A DNA stretch of 64,000 bases from Lachnoclostridium phytofermentans (lineage in GTDB: Bacteria; Bacillota; Clostridia; Lachnospirales; Lachnospiraceae), in assembly GCF_000733755.1 (NCBI RefSeq), contig NZ_JPOF01000007.1, positions 124,001 through 188,000 on the forward strand. Reading direction: 5' to 3'. Made by a program: the position numbers and the translations under genes. The notes below the pieces were generated by a model. It saw only the letters and a list, made by a program, of their open reading frames with translations. It was not told the origin of the DNA and searched no databases. Below, one piece after another: positions 44,216 to 53,362 of this stretch (the stretch's first letter is position 1; each line of letters starts with the position of its first letter).

Positions 44216-45292
44216 ATGAAGATGACATTTCGTTGGTATGGAGAAGGCAATGACAGTATTACTTTAAAACAAATCAAACAGATCCCTGGTTGTAGCGGAT
44301 TGATGGGTGTACTTGATCAGTATGCTGCAGGGGAAGTTTGGGAGGAGCCTGTGATTGCAAAGTATGTAGAAGATGTTCATAAAGCAGGGCTTTTGGTTGA
44401 AGTAATTGAAAGTGTAAATGTACACGAAGATATTAAGTTGGGACTTCCTAGTAGAGATCAGTATATTGAAAATTATAAGCAAACCATCAGAAACTTAGCA
44501 AAACATGGAATTAAGGTAATTGTTTATAATTTTATGCCGGTACTCGATTGGTTAAGAACAGACTTGGCACGTATTATAGCAGAAGATGGATCAAATTCCC
44601 TATATTATGATGAAGAAGAATTATTAGGTTTAACTCCGCTTCAAATAGTTGAAAACACCAGTAAGAATTCAAACGGTTTTCGTCTTCCTGGCTGGGAACC
44701 AGAACGCCTGAAAGAATTAGAACGAGTTCTTGCTATGTATCAAGATATCAATCCAGATAAGCTAAGAGAAAATTATCGTTATTTCTTAGAAAGAGTAATA
44801 CCGGTATGCGAAGAGTGCGATGTTAAGATGGCAGTTCATCCAGATGACCCAGCCTGGCCAATTTTTGGATTACCAAGAATTGCTCATTCCAAGGAATTAT
44901 TTGAGAAAATTCTCGAGTTATATGACAGTCCAAATCATACAATCTGCCTTTGTACTGGTTCTCTAGGTTCTAATCCAGAGAATGATATACCAGAAATTAT
45001 ACGTTATTTTGGAAGTAAAAATCGTGTGGGATGTTTCCATGTACGTAACGTTAAGTATTTGGGATATCGTAAGTTTAGAGAAAGCTCTCATTTATCCAGT
45101 GATGGTTCGCTAGATATGTATGAGATTATGAAGGCAATCTATGAAACAGCTCCAGATACTTATATCCGCCCAGACCACGGACGAATGATTTGGGATGAAG
45201 TTGGAAGACCAGGATATGGTTTATATGATAGAGCTTTAGGAATAGCATATTTAAATGGTTTATGGGAAGCACTAGAGAAATCCAATAAATAA
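44216..45292 (+). CDS. uxuA: D-mannonate dehydratase
   Basis: 358 residues. It converts D-mannonate to 2-keto-3-deoxygluconate in glucuronate catabolism. The TIM-barrel motifs are present: [18 protein letters not shown] with metal-binding [30 protein letters not shown] and [11 protein letters not shown]. Length fits Firmicutes UxuA (about 350-360). The ATG follows AAGGAGGAATATG. It is followed by uxuB after a 178-bp gap that shows no clear terminator, so one transcript is plausible. This pathway uses glucuronic acid released from xylan or pectin. Confidence 0.95.
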   Translation: MKMTFRWYGEGNDSITLKQIKQIPGCSGLMGVLDQYAAGEVWEEPVIAKYVEDVHKAGLLVEVIESVNVHEDIKLGLPSRDQYIENYKQTIRNLAKHGIKVIVYNFMPVLDWLRTDLARIIAEDGSNSLYYDEEELLGLTPLQIVENTSKNSNGFRLPGWEPERLKELERVLAMYQDINPDKLRENYRYFLERVIPVCEECDVKMAVHPDDPAWPIFGLPRIAHSKELFEKILELYDSPNHTICLCTGSLGSNPENDIPEIIRYFGSKNRVGCFHVRNVKYLGYRKFRESSHLSSDGSLDMYEIMKAIYETAPDTYIRPDHGRMIWDEVGRPGYGLYDRALGIAYLNGLWEALEKSNK

Positions 45293-45470
45293 TGGAATAT
45301 GTTCTAGGCTAGTTGGCAATGTGACCTAGATAACTTAGTTAACTAGATAGCATAGGAAAGATTGGTAAAGTTAATCTACTTGATAACATGTTGATTTATA
45401 TTTCTAAATAAGGATATTCCTATAATAAGTTCGTATCAAGTTGAAAATGATACGAAGAAGCGAGGCTGAT

Positions 45471-47087
45471 ATGAAGTTGAATAGAAAAGAAATCTTAGAT
45501 CAGATAGAGAGCTTTCAAAAGGCTCAGATTAAGCTTCCTATCTTTGATTATGAAAAGGTGAAGGAAGAAACTATAAAAAATCCGACTTGGCTACATTTTG
45601 GAGCTGGTAATATTTTTCGTGCGTTTCCTGCTGCATTGCAGCAAAAACTTCTGGAAGATGGTATAGAAAATAAGGGTATCATTGTTGCAGAAGGTTATGA
45701 TTATGAGATTATAGATAAGCTTTTTATCCCACATGATAATTTAAGTCTTTTAGTAACCTTAAAAGCAAACGGCTCCATTGAAAAGACTGTGATTGGCAGT
45801 GTGGTAGAAGCGTTACGAGTGGATGCTGCATTTGAAGAAGATAAGCAGAGACTAAAAGAAATCTTTTGCTCCCCATCTCTTCAGATGGTAAGTTTTACGA
45901 TAACGGAAAAGGGATATCAGATTAGAAGGAACGATGGGGAAGTGATACCGGATATTGCAAAAGATTTCGAAGCAGGACCGGAGAATGCACAGAGTTATCT
46001 TGGAAAATTAACAGCTCTTTGTTATGAGAGATATCTTGCAGGTAAATTACCGTTTTCTCTTGTTAGTATGGACAACTGTTCCCATAATGGAGATAAGCTT
46101 TATACTGCAGTAGATACCTTTGCTAAGGAATGGGAAAAAAGAGATTTAGTAGAGGAAGGTTTTGTAGCTTATATCGAAAATAAAGCGTTGGTTGCATTTC
46201 CTTGGAGTATGATTGATAAAATCACACCTCGTCCAGATGAGAGTGTGAAGAAGATGCTAACAGAAGTTGGATTTCAAGATGTCAATGATGCAGTAACCAG
46301 TAAAAATACTTATGTTGCTCCATTTGTAAATGCAGAGGAAGCAGAGTATCTAGTGATTGAAGATGCCTTTCCAAATGGAAGACCTGATTTAGCAAAAGCA
46401 GGTGTTATCTTTACGGATAGAGAGACAGTAGATAAAGTGGAGAAGATGAAGGTTTGTACTTGCCTTAACCCTCTTCACACCGCTCTTGCAGTATTCGGTT
46501 GCCTCCTTGGATTTACAAAAATAAGTGAGGAAATGAAAGATGGCGATTTGGTAAAACTTGTGGAACGTCTTGGCTATGTGGAAGGGCTACCTGTTGTTGT
46601 TCATCCAGGTATCATGGAACCAAAAGATTTCTTAGACACTGTAATTAAGGTAAGAATTCCAAATCCATTTATGCCAGATACTCCTCAGCGTATCGCAACA
46701 GACACCAGCCAAAAGCTATCCATACGATTCGGGGAGACGATTAAAGCTTATCAAAAAGAAGGTTTAGTGGTTCAAAGTTTAAAGGTAATTCCGTTAGTGC
46801 AGGCTGCATGGTGCAGATACTTACTTGGTGTAAACGATGAGGGAGAAGAGTTTACCGTAAGCCCAGATCCGTATTATGAAGAACTAAGTAAGATACTAGA
46901 AGGTGTTGAACTTGGAAAAGCGTTACCACTAACCTTCCAAATCTCAGACATCTTAAGTCGCAAAGACATCTTCGGAGTTGATTTGCATGAGGTTGGATTA
47001 GCAGAGACCGTAGAAGAGTACTTTGTTAAGATGATACAAGGTAAGGGTGCTGTTAGAAAAACTCTGAGGGAAGTATTAAATGCATAG
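45471..47087 (+). CDS. uxuB: D-mannonate oxidoreductase (fructuronate reductase)
   Basis: 538 residues from ATG 45471 (GCGAGG); the longer frame from 45441 has no binding site. It belongs to the mannitol dehydrogenase family: WLHFGAGNIFRAF is the nucleotide-binding start, and CTCLNPLHTALAVFGC contains the conserved N-x-x-H after the catalytic lysine KMK. It reduces D-fructuronate to D-mannonate with NADH, feeding UxuA. No uxaC isomerase is in the window, so that step must be encoded elsewhere. A strong terminator follows. Confidence 0.93.
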   Translation: MKLNRKEILDQIESFQKAQIKLPIFDYEKVKEETIKNPTWLHFGAGNIFRAFPAALQQKLLEDGIENKGIIVAEGYDYEIIDKLFIPHDNLSLLVTLKANGSIEKTVIGSVVEALRVDAAFEEDKQRLKEIFCSPSLQMVSFTITEKGYQIRRNDGEVIPDIAKDFEAGPENAQSYLGKLTALCYERYLAGKLPFSLVSMDNCSHNGDKLYTAVDTFAKEWEKRDLVEEGFVAYIENKALVAFPWSMIDKITPRPDESVKKMLTEVGFQDVNDAVTSKNTYVAPFVNAEEAEYLVIEDAFPNGRPDLAKAGVIFTDRETVDKVEKMKVCTCLNPLHTALAVFGCLLGFTKISEEMKDGDLVKLVERLGYVEGLPVVVHPGIMEPKDFLDTVIKVRIPNPFMPDTPQRIATDTSQKLSIRFGETIKAYQKEGLVVQSLKVIPLVQAAWCRYLLGVNDEGEEFTVSPDPYYEELSKILEGVELGKALPLTFQISDILSRKDIFGVDLHEVGLAETVEEYFVKMIQGKGAVRKTLREVLNA

Positions 47088-47105
47088 TTAAATTTATGAT
47101 AGATA

Positions 47106-47158
47106 AAAAAAGAGTGTCCCAGAAAAGATTATAATTTCTTTTGTGGGACACTCTTTTT
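47106..47158 (+). terminator. Terminator of the uxu operon
   Basis: AAAAGAGTGTCCCA (from 47107) pairs with TGGGACACTCTTTT (47144-47157), with an inner GAAAAG/CTTTT stem. A-rich and T-rich flanks allow it to work for the convergent metallophosphoesterase too. Confidence 0.9.
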
Positions 47159-47186
47159 ATACAGTCACAAGGAGAAGATGTCTTTT

Positions 47187-48302
47187 CTATTCTACCGTGA
47201 TTATTACAATTTCAGATTTACTGCCTAGCCTTAATGGGTATCCCCATGCACCTATACCAGAAGATACAATCGCTTTGTAGTCTCCAATTTCTTTTAATCC
47301 ATAATTTATTTCGTTGATCTGAAATAATTTTGCAATTGTACCTGTTGGCCATATCTGACCACCGTGAGTATGTCCAGAAAGCTGTAAGTCAACTCCAAGC
47401 GAGGCTGCAGTTTCAGTCTCTAGTGGTTGGTGATCTAACAGTATCATATATTTATTTGTATCCAATGGTTCAAGTAGTTGAGCTATTGTTTTTCTGTTTG
47501 AATTTTGAAAAAAGCTTACATCGCTTCGACCAATGAGATAAAAACTATGATTAATTAAGACACTTTCATCATCTAAAACTGTGACATTATTCTTTGTTAA
47601 GTTACTAATAATATCTTCTTTTGAAAAACTGGCAAGTGGCCTACGAATATTAACATCATGATTACCGAACACATAATAGGTTCCAAAAGTGCTTGATAAG
47701 GTGCTAAATGCTTCACAAGCAAGCTCCATACTTTCCTTACTTGTACTCTCATCGAAAATATCACCTAGGAGCAAAATGATATCTGGATTCTTTTCGTTGA
47801 TTTGGGTACAATATTCCTCTAATTTCTTTATATTCATAGTGGTATCCATATGCAGGTCAGTGATTACTGCGATTGTTAACTGATTGCTTTGTAAGTCCTT
47901 TTCCGTATGCAATGCATATTCTTTCGTTACAACATGAATCGCATTGTAATAACTAAAGATAAGTAAACATATGGTGATAAGAAAGGCAAGTATTCCACTG
48001 GAATAGATGCGACTCCACAGGTTCTTTTGAGTGTCTTTCCTTAGGACGCGACGAAGAAGTAAGTGAAGAATATCACTGATTACAAAGGCATAGATCAAAA
48101 AAAGAGTTATGATCAAAGCGGATGCGGATACTGAAAAAGTAAGGACTAAGCATAGTGCGACCAAAAATATCGCTAATAAATTTGGAAGCCAAGCTGGATG
48201 AGTAAAACAACGAATCCAACTTAGGTTCTTAAAATGAATATATAAATATGCGATTGATAGCAGCATAATAAGGATTAATAATATTATAAAGAAATAATAC
48301 AT
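47187..48302 (-). CDS. Membrane-anchored metallophosphoesterase
   Basis: 371 residues. Four membrane segments in the first 125 residues precede a calcineurin-like phosphoesterase domain outside or at the membrane. Metal ligands are all present: TDLHMD, GDIFDE, FGNHD, DHQP and SGHTHGG. The layout fits YkuE/YaeI-type enzymes, which act on envelope phospholipid or nucleotide-lipid substrates. It is monocistronic and convergent with uxuB. The substrate is not known. Confidence 0.88.
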   Translation of the reverse strand: MYYFFIILLILIMLLSIAYLYIHFKNLSWIRCFTHPAWLPNLLAIFLVALCLVLTFSVSASALIITLFLIYAFVISDILHLLLRRVLRKDTQKNLWSRIYSSGILAFLITICLLIFSYYNAIHVVTKEYALHTEKDLQSNQLTIAVITDLHMDTTMNIKKLEEYCTQINEKNPDIILLLGDIFDESTSKESMELACEAFSTLSSTFGTYYVFGNHDVNIRRPLASFSKEDIISNLTKNNVTVLDDESVLINHSFYLIGRSDVSFFQNSNRKTIAQLLEPLDTNKYMILLDHQPLETETAASLGVDLQLSGHTHGGQIWPTGTIAKLFQINEINYGLKEIGDYKAIVSSGIGAWGYPLRLGSKSEIVIITVE

Positions 48303-48501
48303 TCACACGTCTCCCAGCTATAATTTATCTAATGCTTTAGTGTACCATGTATTGAGAAATAGTATCAAGTGATTTAGCACTAGCTTAAAAAAATTTATAA
48401 TTATTTTATATAATGTTTTGAAATTCCATAAATTGTTATTTGAATTTTATTTGTATCATAAAAAGTTATAAGATATAATAATTAGAAAAAGGAGGGATAA
48501 T

Positions 48502-48693
48502 ATGTACCGAAAAAGAATTGTTTGCGGAATTGTTGTGCTAATTGTTCTAATTGGAAGTATCATCTATTTACGTGTATCGGAAGCTCGCGGTTTAAATCAA
48601 AATGATGATAACCATGTGGAAGGCAACAGTATCATCCTAACTCCTACGGAAATACCATTTGATGACGAGGCTGTTCCTATTTCGCCCAGGTAA
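48502..48693 (+). CDS. Small membrane-anchored protein
   Basis: 63 residues. Basic N-terminus MYRKR, one membrane segment (about 7-23), then an acidic external tail ending in VPISPR. RBS AAAGGAGGG is strong. It precedes the lysine riboswitch by 90 bp and probably has its own promoter. No family is recognised. Confidence 0.55.
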   Translation: MYRKRIVCGIVVLIVLIGSIIYLRVSEARGLNQNDDNHVEGNSIILTPTEIPFDDEAVPISPR

Positions 48694-48782
48694 GAATTTC
48701 CAACAATATAATGTTGATTATCTATTCTTTCCATGGTATTATATGTACGACTATGAAAACGTCTTAGTAACATAAAGACATT

Positions 48783-48974
48783 GATAGAGGCGCAATAATT
48801 ATGAGTACCCCATCTGTATTCAGGCTTTGGATGCTGGGAAAGGAATTGTTGCCGAAGTGGTCTACACTGCCTGTGAGTAAAGACTGCTGGTCTGGTGCAG
48901 AATATGTATCAGATTGTCACATGATATAAAAACAAGTGAAGAAAAGAATCTTTGCTTGTATGTGGAGCGCTATC
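48783..48974 (+). ncRNA. Lysine riboswitch (L box)
   Basis: The 5' end GATAGAGGCGC and the 3' end GGAGCGCTATC form the P1 stem of the lysine riboswitch, both matching the B. subtilis lysC leader pattern (GATAGAGGTGC ... GGAGGGCTATC). In between lie ATGAGTA, GGCTTTGGATGCTGGGAAAGG, GCCGAAG and CTGGTCTGG, corresponding to conserved parts of P2-P4. Length (192 nt) fits the class. It sits 118 bp before an NhaC-family gene, with a terminator between them. Confidence 0.9.
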
Positions 48975-49034
48975 ATTACTGAAATAATTGCATGTACGGA
49001 ATGTTTCCGTTATTTACTTCCTTATGTAGAATTT

Positions 49035-49076
49035 TAGTCATGAAGCAGCGCTAAGACTGTTTCATGGCTATTTTTT
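49035..49076 (+). terminator. Lysine riboswitch terminator
   Basis: TAGTCATGAAGCAG (49035-49048) pairs with 49057-49070 with two wobbles, then TTTTTT. It precedes the ribosome binding site of the transporter, so lysine should lower expression. An ACGGAATGTTTCCGT hairpin at about 48994 may take part in switching. Confidence 0.85.
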
Positions 49077-49091
49077 ATTAAGGAGGACATT

Positions 49092-50816
49092 ATGATATAC
49101 ATTAAGAGAAGATGGTATAGTTTCTTTATTGCCCTATTTGCAGTAATGATGCTTTTTGCACCGATCACCTGTAAGGCAGAAGAAGATACTAACTTTGGCT
49201 CAGTTAACGAGGCAGAGGAATACATCTTAGAGCAAGAGGAGATAGCAGGTACTGCAAGCGAAAACATAGAGCAAGCAGAGCTTTATATCAAAGAACAAAC
49301 AATTCCAATGTATGCTACAATTTGGGCTTTGGTACCACCAATTGTCGCAATTGCGCTGGCATTAATAACGAAGGAGGTTTACATCTCGTTATTCATTGGT
49401 ATCTTGACAGGTGCATTATTCTATGCAAACTTTAATTTAGAAAAGATGATTAACACTGTCTTTGTATCAGGTGTTATCAGTAAGTTGTCCGATTCCTATA
49501 ATGTTGGAATCTTAATCTTCCTTGTTATCCTAGGTATCATGGTATCACTGATGAATAAAGTTGGTGGTAGTGCTGCGTATGGCAAATGGGCTAGTCAGAA
49601 AATTAAGTCAAGAAGAGGTGCTATGTTATCGACTTTCGGTCTTGGAGCATTAATTTTTGTGGATGATTATTTTAACTGTTTGACGGTTGGTAGCGTTATG
49701 AGACCAGTAACTGATAAGTTTAAGATCAGTAGAGCGAGACTTGCTTACATTATCGATGCAACAGCAGCTCCTATCTGTATTATTGCACCGATTTCCTCTT
49801 GGGCAGCAGCAGTAACTGGTGTTGTTGAGGGGACTGATGGATTTGCTTTATTTTTAAAATCGATACCATATAATTTCTATGCGCTTTTGACCATTGTAAT
49901 GGTAGTGGCTATGGCAATCATGCAGTTTGACTTTGGGCCAATGAGAAAGCATGAGGAAAATGCACTGAAAGGTGATCTATTTACCACAGATAGCCGTCCA
50001 TTTGAAGAGGGAGAAATAGTATCCAATGGAAAAGGAAAGGTAATCGATCTTATTCTTCCAGTTATTGTTTTAATCATTTGCTGTGTAGGCGGAATGGTTT
50101 ACACAGGTGGTTTTTTTCATGGAGAAGCTTCATTTATAGAAGCTTTTGCAAATTGTGATGCTTCTTTAAGTTTAGTGTATGGATCTTTCCTTGCTCTTGT
50201 GATTACGTTCTTTTTCTATATTCCTAGAAAGGTATTAACATTAAAAGAATTTGCAGAATCTTTTAGTGAAGGTTTTAAAGCTATGGTTCCTGCAATTTTA
50301 ATCTTAATATTTGCATGGACATTAAGTGGAATGACTCGTATGCTAGGAGCAGATGTTTTTGTGGCAAATATAGTTCAAAATAGTGCCGAAGCATTACAAT
50401 TATTCTTGCCAGCGATAATCTTTGCAATATCCGTTGGTCTAGCATTTGCAACCGGTACTTCTTGGGGAACTTTTGGTATTCTTTTACCAATCGTAGTTGC
50501 GATACTTGATCCAAGTAGTGAGATGCTCATTATTTCAATTTCTGCTTGCTTAGCAGGTGCTGTTTGTGGGGATCATATCTCACCTATTTCAGATACTACA
50601 ATTATGGCATCAACAGGAGCTCAGTGTGACCATATAAATCATGTTTCTACACAGCTTCCTTATGCGTTAATCGTAGCAGCGGTAAGCATGGTTTCTTATA
50701 TCATCGCTGCATTTGTTCAAAATGTTTGGATTGCGCTTCCAATAGCGATTGCAATCATGTTATTAGTTATTTTCGTACTAAAAGCAAAGTACGGTAAAGA
50801 TGAGGGAATAGAATAA
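49092..50816 (+). CDS. NhaC-family transporter, probable lysine transporter (LysW-like)
   Basis: 574 residues with about 11-12 membrane segments. FVDDYFNCLTVGSVMRPVTDKF, the DATAAPICIIAPISSWAAAVTG segment and CGDHISPISDTTIMASTGA are the conserved NhaC-superfamily blocks. Control by a lysine riboswitch places it with the predicted lysine transporters of this superfamily (LysW). An odd feature is the N-terminal extension: a signal-like segment (about 8-29), then an acidic stretch of about 40 residues before the core. RBS is AAGGAGGACAT. Lysine transport is inferred from regulation. Confidence 0.9.
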   Translation: MIYIKRRWYSFFIALFAVMMLFAPITCKAEEDTNFGSVNEAEEYILEQEEIAGTASENIEQAELYIKEQTIPMYATIWALVPPIVAIALALITKEVYISLFIGILTGALFYANFNLEKMINTVFVSGVISKLSDSYNVGILIFLVILGIMVSLMNKVGGSAAYGKWASQKIKSRRGAMLSTFGLGALIFVDDYFNCLTVGSVMRPVTDKFKISRARLAYIIDATAAPICIIAPISSWAAAVTGVVEGTDGFALFLKSIPYNFYALLTIVMVVAMAIMQFDFGPMRKHEENALKGDLFTTDSRPFEEGEIVSNGKGKVIDLILPVIVLIICCVGGMVYTGGFFHGEASFIEAFANCDASLSLVYGSFLALVITFFFYIPRKVLTLKEFAESFSEGFKAMVPAILILIFAWTLSGMTRMLGADVFVANIVQNSAEALQLFLPAIIFAISVGLAFATGTSWGTFGILLPIVVAILDPSSEMLIISISACLAGAVCGDHISPISDTTIMASTGAQCDHINHVSTQLPYALIVAAVSMVSYIIAAFVQNVWIALPIAIAIMLLVIFVLKAKYGKDEGIE

Positions 50817-50852
50817 ATTTAAATAAAATATAACAGAAATGAGTTTTGTAGG

Positions 50853-50926
50853 ATACTCCTGCTTTCATTAGAGCTAACTAGAATAAAAACTAGATGCTGG
50901 ATTGTTAGAAAGCAGGGGTATTTTTT
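50853..50926 (+). terminator. Terminator of the LysW-like gene
   Basis: ATACTCCTGCTTTC (50853-50866) pairs with 50908-50921 with a wobble and is followed by T6. Repeat copy D follows. Confidence 0.8.
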
Positions 50927-50929
50927 GTT

Positions 50930-50972
50930 ATTCATGACAAGGAAATTTTCGTGAATCGTGCTTTTTCTTCTT
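50930..50972. repeat. Dispersed hairpin repeat, copy D
   Basis: ATTCATGACAAGGAAA is identical to copy C over its start, then TTTTCGTGAATCGTGCTTTTTCTTCTT. Like A and C, it begins right after a terminator T tract. Confidence 0.65.
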
Positions 50973-51187
50973 TTCTACATGTAGATTAATATAGTGCAAG
51001 TAAGCAAGCAAGTAAGTATAAATTAAGTAATTAAGTAAGTGATAAGAAGTATGAAATTGATTTATGTTTACAAAATTCTGGAAATAGTCTACTATAATAA
51101 TAGTGCTTAAGGCAATCACGACAGGATTACTGTAGTCTAGTTTGTCATACACGAGAGTGTCTTTAAATAAATTAATGGAGTGAGTTT

Positions 51188-51670
51188 ATGAATAGATTTT
51201 TAGTGATAGTTTCTGTTATAGTTGCCATCTACGGAGTTTACAACATCATAAGACCAATTTTTATAAGGAAGAAGTTACGAGATGGATATCAGATTATGTT
51301 TTTAGCTTCCAAATCGGTTTATTACTTTATCATTGTCTTTGAGTTGGTCTCTATCATGATGATTATCGCATATATTTATGAAAATCACATGGTATATATT
51401 TTGCTTGCTAGCCTATGTTTTACCAGTGGATGTACAGAACTTTCTAAAAGCTATATTATATTTTTAAAAGAAGGTTGGTATATCAATGGAACTTACTTTA
51501 CATTAGAAGAAGTTATGAACCATGGAGAATTATATATTTTACCTCATTTGAATTTTAGAAGTATTTTTAAGGTAGCAACAAAAAATAAGAAAGCCTATGG
51601 ATATGTCTGCAAAAAGAAAGAAAGTATAATAAGTAGTAGAATCAAGTCAATAGGAATAAAAAAAACTTAA
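51188..51670 (+). CDS. Hypothetical membrane protein
   Basis: 160 residues. Three membrane segments (about 3-22, 40-62, 68-85), then a basic C-terminal domain with FKVATKNKKAYGYVCKKK. The ATG follows GGAGTGAGTTT. I recognise no family. It precedes the 19-bp tandem repeat. It may be an integral membrane regulator or accessory protein; nothing in the sequence decides this. Confidence 0.6.
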   Translation: MNRFLVIVSVIVAIYGVYNIIRPIFIRKKLRDGYQIMFLASKSVYYFIIVFELVSIMMIIAYIYENHMVYILLASLCFTSGCTELSKSYIIFLKEGWYINGTYFTLEEVMNHGELYILPHLNFRSIFKVATKNKKAYGYVCKKKESIISSRIKSIGIKKT

Positions 51671-51783
51671 TTATGAAGTAACCTAATCTTTATGAAGTAA
51701 TCTAATTTTTATGAAGCAACGTAATCTTTATGAAGCGACGTAATCTTTATGAAGTAACGTAATCTTTATGAAGCAACCTAATT
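51670..51783. repeat. 19-bp tandem repeat, six copies
   Basis: Six head-to-tail copies of TTTATGAAG[TC]AAC[CG]TAAT[CT] fill 114 bp exactly. Variation is limited to a few positions. The array follows the stop codon of the preceding gene and lies 100 bp before the MATE gene; 19 is not a multiple of three and each unit carries ATGAAG followed by TAA/TAAT. Confidence 0.92.
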
Positions 51784-51886
51784 TTTAAGTTACCTTATCT
51801 TACTATTGATTAATAATAGAAACCTTGTTATCATAGAAATATTGACGTCAAAAAGAAAATAGAAGAAATTACATAACGAGGAAATT

Positions 51887-53248
51887 ATGTTTAAATTTGA
51901 AAACAAAGAAAAAAACTACTTATTATTACAAGAGAAGAAATTATATCAGGCATTTTTATATCTTGCACTACCAGTAATGGCTGCAAATCTACTAAAATCA
52001 GTACACGATTTAGTCGATACCTACTTTATAGGGCAGTTAGAAAACTCGGTTGCTGCACAAGCGGGGATTTCTCTTACTTGGCCATTGCTTAATATTTTTC
52101 TTTCTTTAAGCGTTGGATTAGCTGTTGCTGGAGTTGCTATTATTAGCCAATTTCTAGGTGCTAAGGATAAAGAGTCTGCGAGAGAGTATTCTGGATTGTT
52201 ATTTATTCTTAGTATAGGGATAGGTCTAGTTGTGAATGTATTACTGTTTATATTCTCTCCGATGGTTCTTCGGTTAATGGGGGCAAAAGGAGGTGTCTAT
52301 GACTCGGGTCTAATATACCTTCAAGTACGTTCTTTTGAAATGGTATTTCTTATGTTATTCACCGCTTTTCAGTCTATGAGACAGGCAAGAGGTGATACAG
52401 TATCACCGGTTATCTTCTCTGTTATTTCCATTCTTATTAATATTGTACTTACTGCATTATTTACCAGTGTATATAAAATGGGAGTCTTTGGCGCAGCAAT
52501 TGCGACATTAATCGGACAAGTAGCAATTGCACCAGCCTTACTATATATGATGTTTCGAAAGTCAGATGAGCTCTCCATTGAAAGAAAGCACCTTAGAATA
52601 AAAAGGGGTAGCATGAAAAAATTGATTCTGATTGCTATGCCTTCTGCAGCTAGTCAGGCGTTAAGTTCATTAGGATTTTTAATTTTACAAGCTGTAATCC
52701 TAAAATATGGCGATGTAGTGTCAGCAGCATTTAGCTTAGGAAACAAGGTATCGAATCTATTATTAATACCGATTATGGCAATCGGTTCTATCTTAGCAGC
52801 TTTTGTCGGTCAGAACATTGGTGCAAAAAACAAAGAGAGGGCAAGAAAGTCTTATCATGCCAGCAGAAATATAGCCTTGATTCTATCCGTTGTTGGATGC
52901 CTTATCATCTTTCCGTTCCGAGCTCAGATGTTAAGTTTATTGACTAATGATGCGGATACACTGAAAATTGCGTTGGAATATATGATATGGGTGCTGTTAA
53001 CTCAACCATTGATGGCACTTTTTCAAAATTATATGGGTGTTTTTAATGGCTCAGGTAATACAAAGTATTCTTTTATTATCGCGTCAGTAAGGCTTTGGAT
53101 GATACGTTTACCTCTAATTTTTTTCTTTAAGTATTTTACAGATTTAGGTCGAAGTGGAATCTGGTATGCAATGGTGATTAGCAATATTGTAATATTAATG
53201 TTGGCACAGGTTTTATTTCGTAAAGTTGATTTTGAGAGAAAAGTATGA
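51887..53248 (+). CDS. MATE-family multidrug/cation exporter
   Basis: 453 residues, twelve predicted membrane segments in two similar halves. LALPVMAANLLKSVHDLVDTYFIGQL at the N-terminus and LIAMPSAASQALSSLGFLILQAVI at the start of the second half are typical MATE repeats. Such proteins export drugs or metabolites in exchange for Na+ or H+. The ATG follows ACGAGG. The IS1182-type element is inserted only 21 bp after its stop codon and has probably removed the native terminator. Confidence 0.92.
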   Translation: MFKFENKEKNYLLLQEKKLYQAFLYLALPVMAANLLKSVHDLVDTYFIGQLENSVAAQAGISLTWPLLNIFLSLSVGLAVAGVAIISQFLGAKDKESAREYSGLLFILSIGIGLVVNVLLFIFSPMVLRLMGAKGGVYDSGLIYLQVRSFEMVFLMLFTAFQSMRQARGDTVSPVIFSVISILINIVLTALFTSVYKMGVFGAAIATLIGQVAIAPALLYMMFRKSDELSIERKHLRIKRGSMKKLILIAMPSAASQALSSLGFLILQAVILKYGDVVSAAFSLGNKVSNLLLIPIMAIGSILAAFVGQNIGAKNKERARKSYHASRNIALILSVVGCLIIFPFRAQMLSLLTNDADTLKIALEYMIWVLLTQPLMALFQNYMGVFNGSGNTKYSFIIASVRLWMIRLPLIFFFKYFTDLGRSGIWYAMVISNIVILMLAQVLFRKVDFERKV

Positions 53249-53298
53249 TAATCATATAAATATTAATAAGGGGCTGTGAAAAAAGCACCTAACTAGAA

Positions 53299-53343
53299 AA
53301 GAGGATTTTTAATTCACGTTAGTGAGTTAAAAATCCTCTTTTT
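53299..53343 (+). terminator. Left-end hairpin of the insertion sequence
   Basis: AAGAGGATTTTTAA... pairs with ...TTAAAAATCCTCTT around CACGTTAG and is followed by TTTTT. It would stop outside transcripts entering the transposase gene. Confidence 0.8.
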
Positions 53344-53362
53344 GTGGTAAAATTTATCTGCA

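Noticed and set aside
11496-50972. The dispersed repeats as additional terminators only
   Set aside because: They follow complete terminators, lack a consistent U tract on one strand and are more alike than unrelated terminators would be, so they are listed as repeats.
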